From Macrothele yani (taxonomy: Eukaryota; Arthropoda; Arachnida; Araneae; Macrothelidae), in NCBI GenBank assembly GCA_039090855.1, contig CM077034.1:15731219-15795218 (forward strand): 64,000 nucleotides of DNA, in the 5' to 3' direction. The position numbers and the translations under genes are program-made. The notes under the pieces were generated by a model, which had not been told where the DNA came from, did not search any database, and saw only the letters and a list, made by a program, of their open reading frames with translations. Below are positions 1 to 10,070 of this stretch, one piece after another. Within the stretch, counting starts at the first letter, position 1. Every line of letters begins with the position of its first letter.

Positions 1-134
1 GCACAATAAATTGTCTTTCTTGTAATGTCCTGGCATTCTGACATTATTTTATTTCACTTGGCATCCAACCACACTTACTTTTTTATGCGCTATATAGCCG
101 TTTATGATCCGTCCTTAGCAATTGTCCAGCAGTG
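1..134 (+). mobile_element. Right end of a Tc1-like element (cut by window edge)
   Basis: Nearly identical to the right end of the complete element at 11847-13344, including the terminal inverted repeat ending in CAGTG at 134 and the TA target dinucleotide at 135-136. Only the 3' flank of the element is inside the window; the transposase part would lie upstream. Confidence 0.85.
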
Positions 135-239
135 TATTAATAAATAGGCAGCAAAAAATCTCTGCATGTGCCACAATAACTAAAATTATCTGTGTTTAAA
201 ATAATAATTTAAAAAAACCTATAGAGTAAAATCTTAATT

Positions 240-2000
240 TTGTTCAATGTTAGCCTCCCAAACCTGCGGTTATCTCTGCAACTATTACTCCGATTTCAAA
301 AATTCTTTTTGCATTCGGAAGCTTGAAACATGCGAATGACGATCCTTTATTTCGTTTTTTTTTTTTTAACGATGTACAATTTCCCCGCTAGAGGGCGTAA
401 ATGCAGCTGATGTCGAATTCAAAAAATACGTTTTATTCCACATATTTGCTTCTAAACATCCGATTGAAAAAAATTCTTTCATCTTTCGATTCCATTTATG
501 TCGAAGAATATTTTAGATATAGTTACTTTTTCAAATTACGCATAGATTTTCCGCTAGGCGGCGTAAAAGTAAATTACATTTCTCCCAAAAACTCTTCTTC
601 TAAAACTCCGATTTGAAAATTTTTTTTCTTCAGAGGATGCATCTCCTGATGGAAAATCTATTGCAACTAATTTCAAATTTTTGGTAAAGAATATTTTGGC
701 CACCAGGGGGCGTAAGTGTTATTTTTTGTTTCTGATGTATTTGCCATAAAATCTGAGCTTCTAAAATATCGATTGAAAAAATTCTTTCCTGGACTGATGC
801 CACTCACATCGATATACCTTTTTGGAATATTTTCTTCTTAAAATATTCCACAGTTTCTCCGCTAGGGGGCGTAGATGTATATTTTATTTTTGTCAATATC
901 TCTACTTCTAGAAGACCGATTTGAAAAATTCCTTCTTTGTTGGATAGTGTTTTCACTGTGACGTGTTTTTCATATAATTTCAAAATTTTCAAGTAGTTCA
1001 TAGATTTTCCGTTTGGGGGCGTAAAGGTAAATTGCTTTCCCCCTACATCTCTGCTTCTAAATCTCCTATTTTTAAAATTCTTTCTGCACCGGATACAGCT
1101 CCTGATGGGAAACCCTTTGCACATGATTTATAATTTTTGTAAAAAATGGTTTTTCCACCAGGTGGCGTAAGTCTTAATTTCCGCTTCTGATGTACTTGCA
1201 GCAAAATATGAGCTTCCAAAATCTCGATTGAAAAAAAACGTCGTTTGCAGACCGATACTTCTCATGTCGATAAACTTTTAGGAACATTTTCTTCTTGAAA
1301 TAATGCATAGTTTCTATGTCAGGGGGCGTAGATGTATATCTTATTTTTGTCAATATCTCTACTTCTAGGAGACCGATTTGAAAAATTCCTTCTTTGCTGG
1401 ATGATGTTTCCAATGCAAAATGTTTTCCCTATAAATTCAAAAATTTCAAGTAAATCATAGACTTTCCGCTAGGGGGCACAAAGGTAAATTGCGTTTTCTG
1501 CGTTATTTCTGCTTCAAAAACTCCGATTTGAAAAATTTTTCGTGTATCGCATACAAGACCTAATGGAAAATATTTTTCACATAATTTCTAATGTTTGGTA
1601 AGGAGTGGTTTCGGCACCAGGGAGCATAAGTGTTAATTTTTGTTTCCGATGTATTTGTAGCAAAATCTGGGCTCCGGAAACCTTCCCTAATTTTTTGTTT
1701 TTTTTCTTGGACCGATACCGCTTATATGGAAAAACCTTTTGAGAATACTTTCTTCCTAAAATAATGCATGGATTTCCCACCAGGGGACGTAAAGTCACAT
1801 CTTATTTTTGCCGATATCTCTGTTCCTGAGAGTCCGATTTGAAAAATTCTTTCTATGTTGGAGAGCGTTTCCGGTGTGAAATGTTTCTCATATAAATTCA
1901 TGTTTTTCTCAAAGCACAAGTCTGCAACCAATTGGCGTAAGCTCACGATTCCGTTTACAGCAATATCTGAGGAATTAAAGACACGATTGTAAAACTTCTT
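240..2000. repeat. Diverged ~150-bp tandem repeat with CTCF-like cores (copy 1)
   Basis: Eleven diverged units, each centred on a GC-rich core in AT-rich sequence. Cores lie near 383-397, 551, 710, 859, 1009, 1155, 1316, 1466, 1614, 1777 and 1925. Spacings run about 146-167 bp, with a longer step roughly every third unit. The text after cores 3, 6 and 9 is mutually similar, which shows a three-unit higher-order period near 457 bp. Cores 710-722 and 1155-1167 (CCACCAGGGGGCG and CCACCAGGTGGCG) fit the known CTCF consensus CCASYAGRKGGCRS at 13 of 14 positions when the next base is included. Minus-strand open frames here are shadows of the repeat, not genes. Confidence 0.8.
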
Positions 2001-2233
2001 TTTTTCCCGTCAGATACTATTGTTTTCCATACCGGTTCCATTGATTGAATTTGAATAGCTTTGATAAATTTAATTTGCGTCAGAACGGATTCAAAAGACG
2101 TGCTTATTACACCCGAAAATTCGGTGTCATCTTTCTTGTTTTTAATGCCCTTGGATAACAATTTTATCCCTCATGAATGCATGACAGCTTTCACATTTTT
2201 AGATAAAAGATGTACAGTGTAACTTTAAAAATA

Positions 2234-3525
2234 CACAGCGCGTCAAAGAGTTTTTAAGACTGGCGCTAGATTTCAGCCTACGGTGGCGCCACCAGTGTAA
2301 TCGCGAATGCGTTGACCATCTGCTTGCTTTCTGCCAAAAGTACTGCGCAGTTGTTAAAGTAACTCAAACGAAATGGGCGTTCATTAGAGAAGTCAAATTT
2401 TTTTCATGTTGAATTATTAAGATGGAACAAAGGGCTGTTATTAAATTTAACGCAAAACTTGATAAAAGTGCCTACGTACCAAATGATGAAACAAGTTTAC
2501 GGTGAGTTTTGTTTAAGTAGATCAAATGTTTTCTTGTGGCACAAACGTTTTTTGGACGGAAGAGATACGCTAGAAGATGATAAGCATACCGGAAGACCAA
2601 GTTCATCTAGGACACCTGAGATTATTGAAAAAGTGCGTGATTTCGTGGCAAACAATCGATGTGCGTCACTAAGAATAATGGGAGAGTCTTTAAACATCAA
2701 CAAAGAAACGATTCGAACCATCCTGCATGAAGATTTGGGCAAAACAAAAGTCTGTGCTAAATTTGTGCCACACACGTTAACCAATGAACAAAAATCAAGG
2801 AGAAGTGCACATTGCAGAGACATCATTTCAGCCGCTGAAAATGATCCAAACTTCTTAAAATCGATTGTTACAGGCGATGAAACATGGTGTTTTTAATATG
2901 ATCCTAAAACAAAGCGACAAAGTGCGGAATGGAAGTCAAAAAACTCACCACAAGCCAAAAAAAACAAGAAAAGTTCCATCGAAAATCAAAACAATGCTCA
3001 TTACATTCTTCGATAGTAAGGGTATTATCCACAAAGAATTTGTTTCAAGTGGACAAACAATTGCTGGTGAGTTTTATTTAAATGCTTTGAGGCGTTTGAT
3101 GGGCAGAATTCGTCGCGTTCGTCCAGAATATCGAGATGAAAACAGTTGGTGTTTGTTGCACGATAATGCACCCAGTCACACCTCACTTCTTGTTCGTAGA
3201 TTTTTGGCGAAAAATAACGTCTGTGTGCTGAATCATCCACCGTATTCGCCCGATTTAGCACCTAGCGACTTTTCTTTATTCCCAAAACTTAAAATGACGT
3301 TAAAAGGGTGTTAATTTGATGATATTTCGACCATACGAACAGCTTCGACGCGTGCTTTGGAGGCAATTCCGCAAAGTGAAGGTATTCGAATCATTATTAA
3401 ATCGCTGTAACAAGTGTATTGAAGCCGGAGGGACTTATTTTGAATAACAAACCAAACCAAATTATAATTTATTGTTTCTATTTCATTTTACAGACCCAGT
3501 CTTAGAAATTCTTTGCCACACTGTG
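2234..3525 (+). mobile_element. mariner-family DNA transposon, inactive (copy 1)
   Basis: A 1292-bp element, the usual size for mariner. Its ends are imperfect inverted repeats of about 30 bp: the left begins CACAGCGCGTCAAAGAG, and the right, read in reverse complement, begins CACAGTGTGGCAAAGAA. TA dinucleotides flank both ends (2232-2233 and 3526-3527). It contains one broken transposase frame. An ORF1-only LINE inserted one base beyond its right end. Confidence 0.92.
2422..3447 (+). pseudogene. mariner transposase, DD34D, frameshifted (copy 1)
   Basis: Encodes a cut-and-paste transposase that would bind its own inverted repeats and insert at TA. The ATG at 2422 opens with MEQRAVIKFNAKL, then a frameshift near 2470 moves to the frame carrying the helix-turn-helix half and a GRPS linker. 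The catalytic triad is recognisable: TGDETW (first Asp), LHDNAPSHTS (second Asp) and YSPDLAPSD (third Asp, 34 residues after the second), so it is a DD34D mariner. Defects seen: the N-terminal frameshift, an in-frame TAA at 2894-2896 right after GDETWCF, an A8 run near 2976-2983 that shifts frame (copy 2 has A7), a stop after LKGC, and a further shift before the C-terminal CIEAGGTYFE end. It is dead. The family call is certain; the mariner subfamily is not assigned. Confidence 0.93.
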
Positions 3526-3539
3526 TATAAATACTTTTG

Positions 3540-6051
3540 GTTGGTTGGTTGGTTGGTTAGTGGATTTTAGTGGCGCAAGGGCCAGGTTTGGCCAAAGAGC
3601 GCCAGACAAAGAACTATCAGCCACAGAATTTTAAAAGCATGGAAAAGGAGTAAGAGTAGACAGGCTTCGTAAAAGATGAAAAAGAGTATGATGAAAGCTG
3701 TGAAGACAAGGTAGTTAATCAGATTTATAAAAAAATTCACTAATGGAGAAGAACGAACCGTCACTCACCTCCCCCCCCCCCACACTCCTCTGCAATGCTG
3801 GCAGAGGGCGGGGACGAACTGTCACTCTCCTCCTCCCCATGTTCCTCTGCAATGCTGGGTGAGGCTGGGGACGAACTGTCACTCTCCTCCCCCCATGTTC
3901 CTCTAGAATGTTGGTTGAGGGTGGGGACCTCGCAGAGGCCGAGACAGTTGGATGGACACTGCACACCTTTGCGGATTGAGGGCCGGGTCTTCCGCACGTG
4001 CAGGCTGTCTGCTGGGAACCGGAAGAGTCGGTCGTCTTCAAACGAGAAGGCGCAGACTCAGCTGGTCGAATAAGCTGGAGCTCGGTGAAATCCACCTGTG
4101 TCGCTTGTTCAACTGTAGATCGCTTGGCAAGTGCGGCGAGAGCTACAGGGCGCGGAACAAAGGGCTGCACGGGTGGTGGCAGAGACTGAACCACTGCGGC
4201 AAAACTACGCTGTCGGACGGTGGGTATACCCAACCTGGCTTTGGCAGCAGGGTACGAGAGGCCTTCCAGGGTCTTGAGACGCTGGATCGCCATCTCGTCC
4301 TTCCATTTCATACAGTTGCGGGAGTAAGCAGCATGGGCCTCACCACAGTTAACACAGCAGGCCGCAGAAGTGCAACCTTCCCCGTCATGTTCACCGGAGC
4401 CACAATTAGCGCAACGAGCGGAACTCTTACAGAATCGTTGTGAATGCCCGTACCTCTGGCACTTGAAACAGCGCAGAGGACTGGGAATGTACGGGCGAAC
4501 TCCACAGACCAAGTAGCCAGCCTTGATTTCGGTCGGAACTTTCGGGGAGTTAAAAGTCAAGATTATATTTTTAGATTTAATCAAAGAGCCATCACGCCGG
4601 AACATCATACGACGTGCTGCAAGAACACCCTGATCCGCAAGTTCAGTCACCAATTCGTCCTCACTGCATGGCAAGAGATCAAACTCCGAAATAACACCCC
4701 GAGAGGTGTTAAGAAACGGGTGAGGTGTCACTTTGACAGGAATGCCTTGAAGACTAGTGAGGTGCAGAAAAGTGTTACTCTGAGAAACACTGCAAGTTTG
4801 GACAAGCAGGTCCCCAGAGCGAAGCTTCCTCACAGACTTCAAGGGGCCAACCGCAGCGTCCAAAGCTTTAGAAATGAAAAATGGAGATCTGGTGGACAGT
4901 CTCTCATTCGGATCGATGGATTCTACAAGTAAGTGTGTAGCATGCGTAGTCACAGCAATCGAGGGGAGACGACGCTTCGGAGCGACTGGTACAGCTGCCG
5001 AAGAAGAGGTTTTACATTCTTGGTCCAGGTCATGTTCTAAAGAACGTTTAAGGTTTTGAGACCTGGTAGGTTGAGAAGATGAAGGAGTGTCGTTGGCAAC
5101 GATCATTGTCTCAGGTGACTTAAATTTGGAGCGTTTGTTTTTGGGTTTACCCATGGAAAAAAAGAAGGAAGATTCGTCTGCAGACTACTCCACCCACCAC
5201 CGAGCCCTACAAGGGAGAACTGGAGGTCCGCAAGCCAAGAAAATGACGCTAGACACAGTTCTGGAGCTTATACGTTGCAGATATAGTCCGTTGGCTGTGA
5301 TCACACGCACTCGGCGGACACTTCGGCCTCCTGGTACCGTCATGCCAACGCCTTTGGCATGATTCCACAGCCCCCGGGCTCACCCTGCCGTGCCATACGA
5401 CAAAAAAGCCGCTAAAGCCCTGTACACAACTTGGTACAAGACTTCTGACTAGAGGTGGGTTAGTCTCTAGCCTCCCGTTTACAGCGAAGCCGGCGTCGAA
5501 GAGGAGTGTTGGTACACAGGAGGCACTTATCCGGTCTCCTGCGACCTCAGCTGCCAGACATCCCATTTCCGCCTCACGGGTCTCCGCACGCGGCAAACAT
5601 GCAGGTAGGTCTAGCACCCAAACCAGCTAAAAGGAAAAACAAAAAAAGAAATCCAAAGAAGACAAATCCTGGCAGGGAACCTAAACGGAATCTCAGCAAC
5701 CTACGAACTGAGCGGTTAATATAAATCAGTTAGTGGTGGAGGGTAATAAAACCACAAGACCGGGGTGTTAGTACATAACGTGGTAGCGATTAGGTAGAGA
5801 ACACAACACGGGCAACCAGCCAGTGGAGAAAATAAGGAAAAACGAAAAAAGCGAGACACAAGACCAGCTCGGGAACGTGGGGCCGCGACTCCCCAACAGC
5901 TGGATGAACAGCCGTCCCTGCAAACTCCAACAGCACCGAAACAAAAACAAGCGGTGGCATGGCAGCAGATATTGACCAGTCACAAGGTCAGCTCGGGCCG
6001 TGGGGGCGCCGCTCCCCAAATAACTGGAAAACCAGCTATCCCCGTGCGGGG
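3540..6051 (-). mobile_element. ORF1-only LINE derivative with 13-bp target duplication (copy 1)
   Basis: Read on the minus strand, the element starts at 6051 with a GC-rich CCCCG...CGGGG hairpin and has a ~900-bp leader with two related ~124-bp units (AGCTCGGG at 5866 and 5990). It carries one gag-like ORF, then a short 3' end finishing in AACC repeats (3540-3556). The 13-bp sequence ATAAATACTTTTG flanks it at 3527-3539 and 6052-6064 as a target duplication, so the ends are true ends. No reverse transcriptase or endonuclease frame lies between ORF1 and the tail. A non-autonomous, half-LINE structure is inferred. Confidence 0.82.
3715..5154 (-). CDS. ORF1 (gag-like) nucleic-acid-binding protein of a non-LTR retrotransposon, copy 1
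   Basis: A 479-residue frame starting MGKPKNKRSK, basic and Ser-rich at the N-terminus, with a middle domain resembling ORF1 proteins of Jockey-type LINEs. Three zinc knuckles follow: C229-C242 and C248-C261 are CX2CX4HX4C, and C267-C281 is a CX2CX3HX6C variant. Such proteins coat the element RNA and carry it to the target. After about residue 415 the frame appears shifted: a C6 run at 3889-3894 (C7 in copy 2) turns an acidic EESDSSSP repeat into a basic one. The C-terminal part derives from three ~63-bp tandem repeats. The start codon lies directly after the leader. No RT ORF follows, so the protein would have to work with a partner LINE or is a relic. Confidence 0.82.
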   Translation of the reverse strand: MGKPKNKRSKFKSPETMIVANDTPSSSQPTRSQNLKRSLEHDLDQECKTSSSAAVPVAPKRRLPSIAVTTHATHLLVESIDPNERLSTRSPFFISKALDAAVGPLKSVRKLRSGDLLVQTCSVSQSNTFLHLTSLQGIPVKVTPHPFLNTSRGVISEFDLLPCSEDELVTELADQGVLAARRMMFRRDGSLIKSKNIILTFNSPKVPTEIKAGYLVCGVRPYIPSPLRCFKCQRYGHSQRFCKSSARCANCGSGEHDGEGCTSAACCVNCGEAHAAYSRNCMKWKDEMAIQRLKTLEGLSYPAAKARLGIPTVRQRSFAAVVQSLPPPVQPFVPRPVALAALAKRSTVEQATQVDFTELQLIRPAESAPSRLKTTDSSGSQQTACTCGRPGPQSAKVCSVHPTVSASARSPPSTNILEEHGGRRVTVRPQPHPALQRNMGRRRVTVRPRPLPALQRSVGGGEVSDGSFFSISEFFYKSD

Positions 6052-6064
6052 ATAAATACTTTTG

Positions 6065-6797
6065 AACACCATACATGAATTTTTACAAAATTTTCAGCTT
6101 CTTGCGTCCCCCCCCCCCCCACCGTTTATCAAACTGAAATGCAAAAGTTTTTTTTTTTTGGGGGGGGGTATTTAAGAACACAGGGTACATGTTCTGATCA
6201 TCTTTGGGGGGGGGGATCACAGTTGCGGAGGAAATCTTTCCTACGTCCGATTTACGTTTTCGGACATTTTCCCTCCATTTTCAAGTTGAAATACATGTAT
6301 TTACGAAATAAAATTATATTTAACAACTATATTAGACAAAGAAAAGATCACGTGAAAAATAAAATTGCGATTACGGGAGAAATCTTCACTGCGTCTAACT
6401 TCCGTTTTCGAAAGTTTTGAAAGACGAAACTTCCTCTTTCGAAACTTAAGAAAGTTTCAGGCGGAAAACATCACCTTCCACTACTGATTGCCCCACAATT
6501 TCTCTTCAGTTAGGCATCGATCTCAAGGATAACCCAAATTATGACGGAAAAGGAGAAATTCCTCGAAGCCGTCGCACTCTCGTGCCCAAAGATTACAGCG
6601 AAATATTTTCGCCGTCGAATTACCGTTTTCGGAAATTTCTCCTCCATTTTCAAACTGAAATACAAATATTTGTGGAATAAAATGATATCCAACAATAATA
6701 CTGGACAGAGGCAACATCACGGGAAAAAGAAATTACGATTACCGAAAAAATCTTTATTTCGTTTACTTCCATCTCCGAAAGACGAAATACCTTCTCG
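6065..6797. repeat. Two diverged ~300-bp repeats next to homopolymer tracts (copy 1)
   Basis: Two related blocks, about 6222-6480 and 6560-6790, share wording such as CCGTTTTCGGA followed by CTCCATTTTCAA and a CTGAAATACA-type stretch. Before them lie long C, T and G runs (6107-6119, about 6149-6168 and 6206-6215). No coding signal is seen. The second block runs into the first 33-bp unit at 6798, and its end already contains CTCGATGCGT-like wording. Confidence 0.6.
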
Positions 6798-9031
6798 ATG
6801 CGTATATTGGTAAAAATTCTCGATGCGTGTTTTTACGCGTCGAGAAAAATTAACGATGCGTATTTTTACGCGTCGAGAAAAATTATCGATGCGTGTTTTT
6901 ACGCGTCGAGAAAAATTATCGATGCGTATTTTAACGCGTCGAGAAAAATTATCGATGCGTGTTTTTACGCGTCGAGAAAAATTATCGATGCGTGTTTTTA
7001 CGCGTCGAGAAAAATTATCGATGCGTATTTTTACGCGTCGAGAAAAATTATCGATGCGTGTTTTTACGCGTCGAGAAAAATTATCGATGCGTGTTTTTAC
7101 GCGTCGAGAAAAATTATCGATGCGTGTTTTTACGCGTCGAGAAAAATTATCGATGCTTATTTTTACGTGTCGAGAAAAATTATCGATGCGTATTTTTACG
7201 CGCCGAGAAAAATTCTCGATGCGTGTTTTTACGCGTCGAGAAAAATTATCGATGCGTATTTTTACGCGTCGAGAAAAATTATCGATGCGTGTTTTTACGC
7301 GTCGAGAAAAATTATCGATGCGTATTTTTACGCGTCGAGAAAAATTATCGATGCGTGTTTTTACGCGTCGAGAAAAATTATCGATGCGTGTTTTTACGCG
7401 TCGAGAAAAATTATCGATGCGTGTTTTTACGCGTCGAGAAAAATTATCGATGCGTGTTTTTACGCGTCGAGAAAAATTATCGATGCGTATTTTTACGCGT
7501 CGAGAAAAATTATTGATTCTTGTTTTTACGCGTCGAGAAAAATTATCGATGCGTGTTTTTACGCGTCGAGAAAAATTATCGATGCGTGTTTTTACGCGTC
7601 GAGAAAAATTATCGATGCTTATTTTTACGTGTCGAGAAAAATTATCGATGCGTATTTTTACGCGTCGAGAAAAATTCTCGATGCGTATTTTTACGCGTCG
7701 AGAAAAATTATCGATGCGTATTTTTACGCGTCGAGAAAAATTATCGATGCGTGTTTTTACGCGTCGAGAAAAATTATCGATGCGTGTTTTTACGCGTCGA
7801 GAAAAATTATCGATGCGTATTTTTACGCGTCGAGAAAAATTATCGATGCGTGTTTTTACGCGTCGAGAAAAATTATCGATGCGTGTTTTTACGCGTCGAG
7901 AAAAATTATCGATGCGTGTTTTTACGCGTCGAGAAAAATTATCGATGCGTGTTTTTACGCGTCGAGAAAAATTATCGATGCGTATTTTTACGCGTCGAGA
8001 AAAATTATCGATGCGTGTTTTTACGCGTCGAGAAAAATTATCGATGCGTATTTTTACGCGTCGAGAAAAATTATCGATGCGTATTTTTACGCGTCGAGAA
8101 AAATTATCGATGCGTGTTTTTACGCGTCGAGAAAAATTATCGATGCGTGTTTTTACGCGTCGAGAAAAATTATCGATGCGTGTTTTTACGCGTCGAGAAA
8201 AATTATCGATGCTTATTTTTACGTGTCGAGAAAAATTATCGATGCGTATTTTTACGCGCCGAGAAAAATTCTCGATGCGTGTTTTTACGCGTCGAGAAAA
8301 ATTATCGATGCGTATTTTTACGCGTCGAGAAAAATTATCGATGCGTGTTTTTACGCGTCGAGAAAAATTATCGATGCGTGTTTTTACGCGTCGAGAAAAA
8401 TTATCGATGCGTGTTTTTACGCGTCGAGAAAAATTATCGATGCGTATTTTTACGCGTCGAGAAAAATTATCGATGCGTGTTTTTACGCGTCGAGAAAAAT
8501 TATCGATGCGTGTTTTTACGCGTCGAGAAAAATTCTCGATGCGTATTTTTACGCGTCGAGAAAAATTCTCGATGCGTATTTTTACGCGCCGAGAAAAATT
8601 CTCGATGCGTGTTTTTACGCGCCGAGAAAAATTATCGATGCGTGTTTTTACGCGTCGAGAAAAATTATCGATGCGTATTTTTACGCGTCGAGAAAAATTA
8701 TCGATGCGTGTTTTTACGCGTCGAGAAAAATTATCGATGCGTGTTTTTACGCGTCGAGAAAAATTATCGATGCGTGTTTTTACGCGTCGAGAAAAATTAT
8801 CGATGCTTATTTTTACGTGTCGAGAAAAATTATCGATGCGTATTTTTACGCGCCGAGAAAAATTCTCGATGCGTGTTTTTACGCGTCGAGAAAAATTATC
8901 GATGCGTATTTTTACGCGCCGAAAAAATTCAAGACGCTTAATTTTACGCACCGAGAAAAATCCCCGATACGTATTTTTACTCGCTGAAAAAAAAATTCCC
9001 GATGCGCATTTGTACGCGTTGGTAAAATTTC
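6798..9031. repeat. 33-bp palindromic satellite, ~64 units (copy 1)
   Basis: Tandem 33-bp monomers. Each is an inverted repeat: arm TACGCGTCGAGAA, loop AAA, arm TTCTCGATGCGTA, spacer TTTT. The arms pair at 12 of 13 positions in the TTCTC variant and at 11 of 13 in the commoner TTATC variant. Each unit has five CpGs and MluI- and ClaI-type sites. A marker variant (GATGCTT...ACGTGTC) starts at 7152, 7614, 8208 and 8802, spaced 14, 18 and 18 units, so there is an 18-unit (594-bp) higher-order repeat. The units at 8930-9031 are degenerate, as expected at an array edge. The long open frames on both strands arise only because 33 is divisible by three. Confidence 0.97.
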
Positions 9032-9160
9032 GACGCGTAAACCCGTAAACCACAATTCCATACGTACTATAGACGCGTAATTACGCATTTTAGGAGAACT
9101 CGGGTCGGCGCGTCACTTGAGCACTCCCGTGGAGAGACAGAGAGAGAGAGAGCTACCGCA

Positions 9161-9203
9161 TGACGTCACGAAGCGGAGCCATCGTTATACTTGATGGCTC
9201 CGC
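9161..9203. other. CRE-like palindrome and perfect 11-bp hairpin (copy 1)
   Basis: TGACGTCA, a perfect CRE/ATF palindrome, lies at 9161-9168. It is followed by GCGGAGCCATC (9173-9183), a 9-nt loop and the exact reverse complement (9193-9203). Nearby are a short AG run and ATGACATCATCGC. The stem is perfect; any role is unknown. Confidence 0.7.
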
Positions 9204-9445
9204 ACGAAGCCCGCGAGTCAAAAATGACATCATCGCGTAACACAGCGTTTGCAAGGTCCGGCAGTGGATAATTGCAAGAGATTGAAATATTTCAATTAAG
9301 CAATCGAAATATAAAAAAAATTCTTAAAAATAGACTTCTATCCGTAAACCAGTAAAATTAAGCCGAAATTCGTAAATTTTACAGATAATCCGTAAAAGGT
9401 GGCAAGTATACCTGCCTAATAATGGGAATAACAACCTTTGACACT

Positions 9446-9684
9446 GGGAGGTTGACCAAAGCACACGTGCCAGACTGCAGAAGGACACGGAGGTCCCAGA
9501 GATGACGTGGTTGTGGGCCGACGCGTCGATCCAAACAGTCCCACAAGTGCTCTATGGGATTGAGGTCGAGCGATTCCGCCGGTCAAGATAGAAAGGGAGA
9601 CATCGCTGTCGTGTTCCTGGAATCAGTTACGCACCCGTATAGCGTCGTAACACGGCGCACTATCCTGTTGGGAAACGTCCAACA
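9446..9684 (-). pseudogene. Tc1-like transposase C-terminal relic (copy 1)
   Basis: Reading the minus strand from 9684 gives a decayed catalytic half: LDVSQQDSAPCYDAI with the second catalytic Asp (about 9647-9671), then RN-stop-FQEHDSD, and after a shift LDLNPIEHLWDCLDRRV (about 9520-9566) with the catalytic Glu. These match the known Tc1-like motifs QQDNAPCH and SPDLNPIEHLWD. A TGA replaces the Trp expected before FQEH. The N-terminal half and inverted repeats are not seen. It is a different lineage from the element at 11847-13344 (motif LNPIEHLWD rather than LNPIENVWD). It lies between the 33-bp satellite and the SINE-body array. Confidence 0.8.
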
Positions 9685-10070
9685 TGAAGGCAACCCCCCC
9701 CTCCCATTTTTTCGGGAATGTAATGATATAATGCACGCTTTATGATGTAATCCAACTAAATTTATTAACATAAGATTTTAATTTTTCGTAGAATACAAAC
9801 ACGTGTATAATGAGTACTTAATAAAACATCGATATCCATTAATAATAAGCAAAGTCTGTTTTACAACTCTATAAATTACATTTCTGCCCTATCTATCATA
9901 GTTTTACAGTTGTGTTCGTTAAGTTCCACAATTCACTGACAGAGGCGCCTATGTCGTTAGGTTGCCAAACTTTATCCTAAACAGTATGTGCAGATACTAT
10001 TGCATACATATGTATACATATAATGTGTGTATGACTCATCCGACCAACCCCACTCCCCCGATTTTTTTTA
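9685..10070. other. AT-rich stretch without recognisable genes (copy 1)
   Basis: I see no coding signal or known element. There is a poly-C run near 9695-9702 and an alternating ATACATA stretch around 10004-10022. The same sequence is at about 23653-24040 in copy 2. Confidence 0.5.

Noticed and set aside
804..2161. Series of minus-strand open frames with similar peptides (and at 14010-15369)
   Set aside because: They mirror the ~150-bp repeat, differ in frame between units and show no domain.
3952..4932. Plus-strand frames of 162-163 codons opposite ORF1
   Set aside because: They are antisense shadows of the zinc-knuckle ORF1, which carries the conserved motifs.
6717..9053. Very long open frames on both strands (778, 741 and 729 codons) and equivalents at 20006-22992
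   Set aside because: A 33-bp unit without stops is open in all frames. The predicted proteins are an 11-residue period only, copy number differs between duplicates, and the nucleotide hairpin explains the pattern.
9071..9170. Host promoter around the CRE palindrome
   Set aside because: No gene or clear initiator follows, and the region is repeated with the surrounding mobile DNA.
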